Part shown: positions 63,060 to 64,000 of the stretch, piece after piece
Layout: every line of letters begins with the position of its first letter
How positions within the stretch are numbered: the first letter of the stretch is position 1
Assembly: GCA_965217615.1 (NCBI GenBank)
Contig: CBDCIT010000047.1
Location: 124,001 to 188,000, forward strand
Length of the DNA: 64,000 bases
DNA from: CAVOAK01 sp965217615
GTDB lineage: Bacteria > Pseudomonadota > Alphaproteobacteria > UBA8366 > CAVOAK01
Direction of reading: 5' to 3'
The notes under the pieces: generated by a model
The model's database searches: none
What the model was told of the DNA's origin: nothing
The model's input: only the letters and a program-made list of their open reading frames with translations
Made by a program: the position numbers and the translations under genes

Positions 63060-63995
63060 TTATTGCGCCGCCATATCTTCTTCGAGTGGCGCCATGCTGA
63101 AGTATTCTGCTTCTAGCTCGGACAGCAACGTCTTGGCCTGCTCGTCTCCGAGACCGTCGAGCGGCGGCCGCACTTGTGCCCATGACGCATCGTCGTGGAA
63201 GTGCGCGACGATGCGTTTGCAAGCGGGTATCAGCGGGTAGGCCTGAATCGTCTTGCGGACCAGCGTGATGCCGGCCTGAAGTTCGTCGGCCTGCGGTGTC
63301 TGCCAGTTCTCCGCCACATGCTTGATGCCCGCGGGATTGACATTGCCGGTTGCCGTGATGCAACCGACACCGCCGCCACGCAGCGTCGCCAATAGGAACG
63401 CCTCAGAGCCAGCGAACGTCCCAAAGGCGGGAAAGGCGTTGAGCACGGCTTCGGTGTTGCTCCAGTCACCGGAACTGTCTTTGAGGCCGACGACCGTATC
63501 CGGATACTCTTTGATAAGACGCTCGATCAAAGTGAGGGTGATGGGCACGTTGGCGATCGGCGGAATGTGGTAGAGGTAGATCGCCAACCGGGCGTCGCCA
63601 ACGCGTTGGATGACCTCTGAAAAGCTCGCAAACAGACCATCGTCGCTGACGCCCTTGTAGTAGAACGGCGGCAGCATAAGAACGCCGCGACAGCCATGCT
63701 TGACCGCATGTGACGTCATTTGTACAGCGTCGGTGAGGGCGCACGCCCCGGTTCCGGGCATCAGCATGTTGCCGGAGATGCCAGACTCGACCAACGCATC
63801 GAGCTGCGCCATGCGCTCTTCCACCGACGTCGAATTGGCTTCGCTTGTGGTTCCGAACACCGCAAGACCATCGACCCCCTGGTCGAGCAGCCAACGGCAA
63901 TATTGGACAAACTTGCCAGTGTCCGGGCTCAAGTCGGCCTTGAAAGGAGTGAGCACCGGCACCAACACACCGGAGAACCGCTCAACGCTTGTCAT
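63060..63995 (-). CDS. Dihydrodipicolinate synthase/N-acetylneuraminate lyase family protein
   Basis: 311 residues, Schiff-base aldolase fold. The catalytic Lys is in VVGLKDSSGDW, the Tyr in AIYLYHIPP, and the GTTSEAN loop replaces the GTTGE of DapA; the sequence is otherwise distant from true DapA and has a long acidic tail. Probably a lyase of another keto acid. It begins five bases from the window end, so its upstream context is not visible. Confidence 0.85.
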   Translation of the reverse strand: MTSVERFSGVLVPVLTPFKADLSPDTGKFVQYCRWLLDQGVDGLAVFGTTSEANSTSVEERMAQLDALVESGISGNMLMPGTGACALTDAVQMTSHAVKHGCRGVLMLPPFYYKGVSDDGLFASFSEVIQRVGDARLAIYLYHIPPIANVPITLTLIERLIKEYPDTVVGLKDSSGDWSNTEAVLNAFPAFGTFAGSEAFLLATLRGGGVGCITATGNVNPAGIKHVAENWQTPQADELQAGITLVRKTIQAYPLIPACKRIVAHFHDDASWAQVRPPLDGLGDEQAKTLLSELEAEYFSMAPLEEDMAAQ

Positions 63996-64000
63996 TACTG

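Overview
The window is about 60% GC and densely coded. It reads as a chromosomal segment of an alphaproteobacterium, most likely Rhodospirillales-like. The evidence is gene content and order: kdsB–pheA–nudC, the signal recognition particle RNA just upstream of dnaX–ybaB–recR, def–fmt–truA, the rpmH–rnpA–yidD–yidC–engB–argB–dapD–dapE run, ctaC–ctaD–ctaB–ctaG–ctaE–DUF983–SURF1, and the families DUF4170, DUF4864 and the ETF-beta lysine methyltransferase. No phage, CRISPR array, tRNA or rRNA was seen.

Layout. 1–2.5 kb: the end of kdsB, a prephenate dehydratase with an XRE-type helix-turn-helix fused to its N-terminus, and nudC. 2.6–10.3 kb: 4.5S RNA, dnaX, ybaB, recR, rmuC, and a tightly packed def–fmt–truA–MFS operon. 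10.3–18 kb: a long minus-strand operon running from rpmH to dapE (translation, membrane insertion, arginine and lysine synthesis). 18–30 kb: a mixed accessory zone with a TVP38 membrane protein, an orphan histidine kinase, an rRNA methyltransferase, an M28 lipoprotein peptidase, gamma-glutamyltransferase, an ABC peptide importer lacking ATPases, a frameshifted gpt, and a metal efflux gene behind a perfect palindrome. 30–43 kb: tldE, ubiD, a tandem DUF4170 gene, a gene split by an IS5-family element, ubiA, rsmE, gshA and tldD. 43–48.6 kb: the aa3 cytochrome c oxidase operon, ending in a SURF1 gene cut off after 29 codons by an IS21-family element. 51–57.5 kb: the decayed 3' part of an outer-membrane barrel gene, a FecR-domain protein, a CHASE2 adenylate cyclase and a GAF–HD-GYP protein. 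57.5–64 kb: the PdeM–Lhr DNA-repair pair, a TauE/SafE–TIGR02186–TusA sulfur group, and a dihydrodipicolinate-synthase-family lyase.

The most unusual items are the HTH–prephenate dehydratase fusion with an AT-rich repeat-bearing upstream region; the IS21 element sitting at a rearrangement junction (two different truncated genes, no target duplication); the IS5 insertion whose precise removal restores a reading frame of about 239 codons; a 20-bp tandem triplication that shifts the reading frame at the end of the M28 peptidase gene; an 11-base G tract that frameshifts gpt; and a 40-bp perfect palindrome resembling an ArsR/SmtB-type operator before the cation efflux gene. Functional calls rest on reading motifs by eye; no database search was run.
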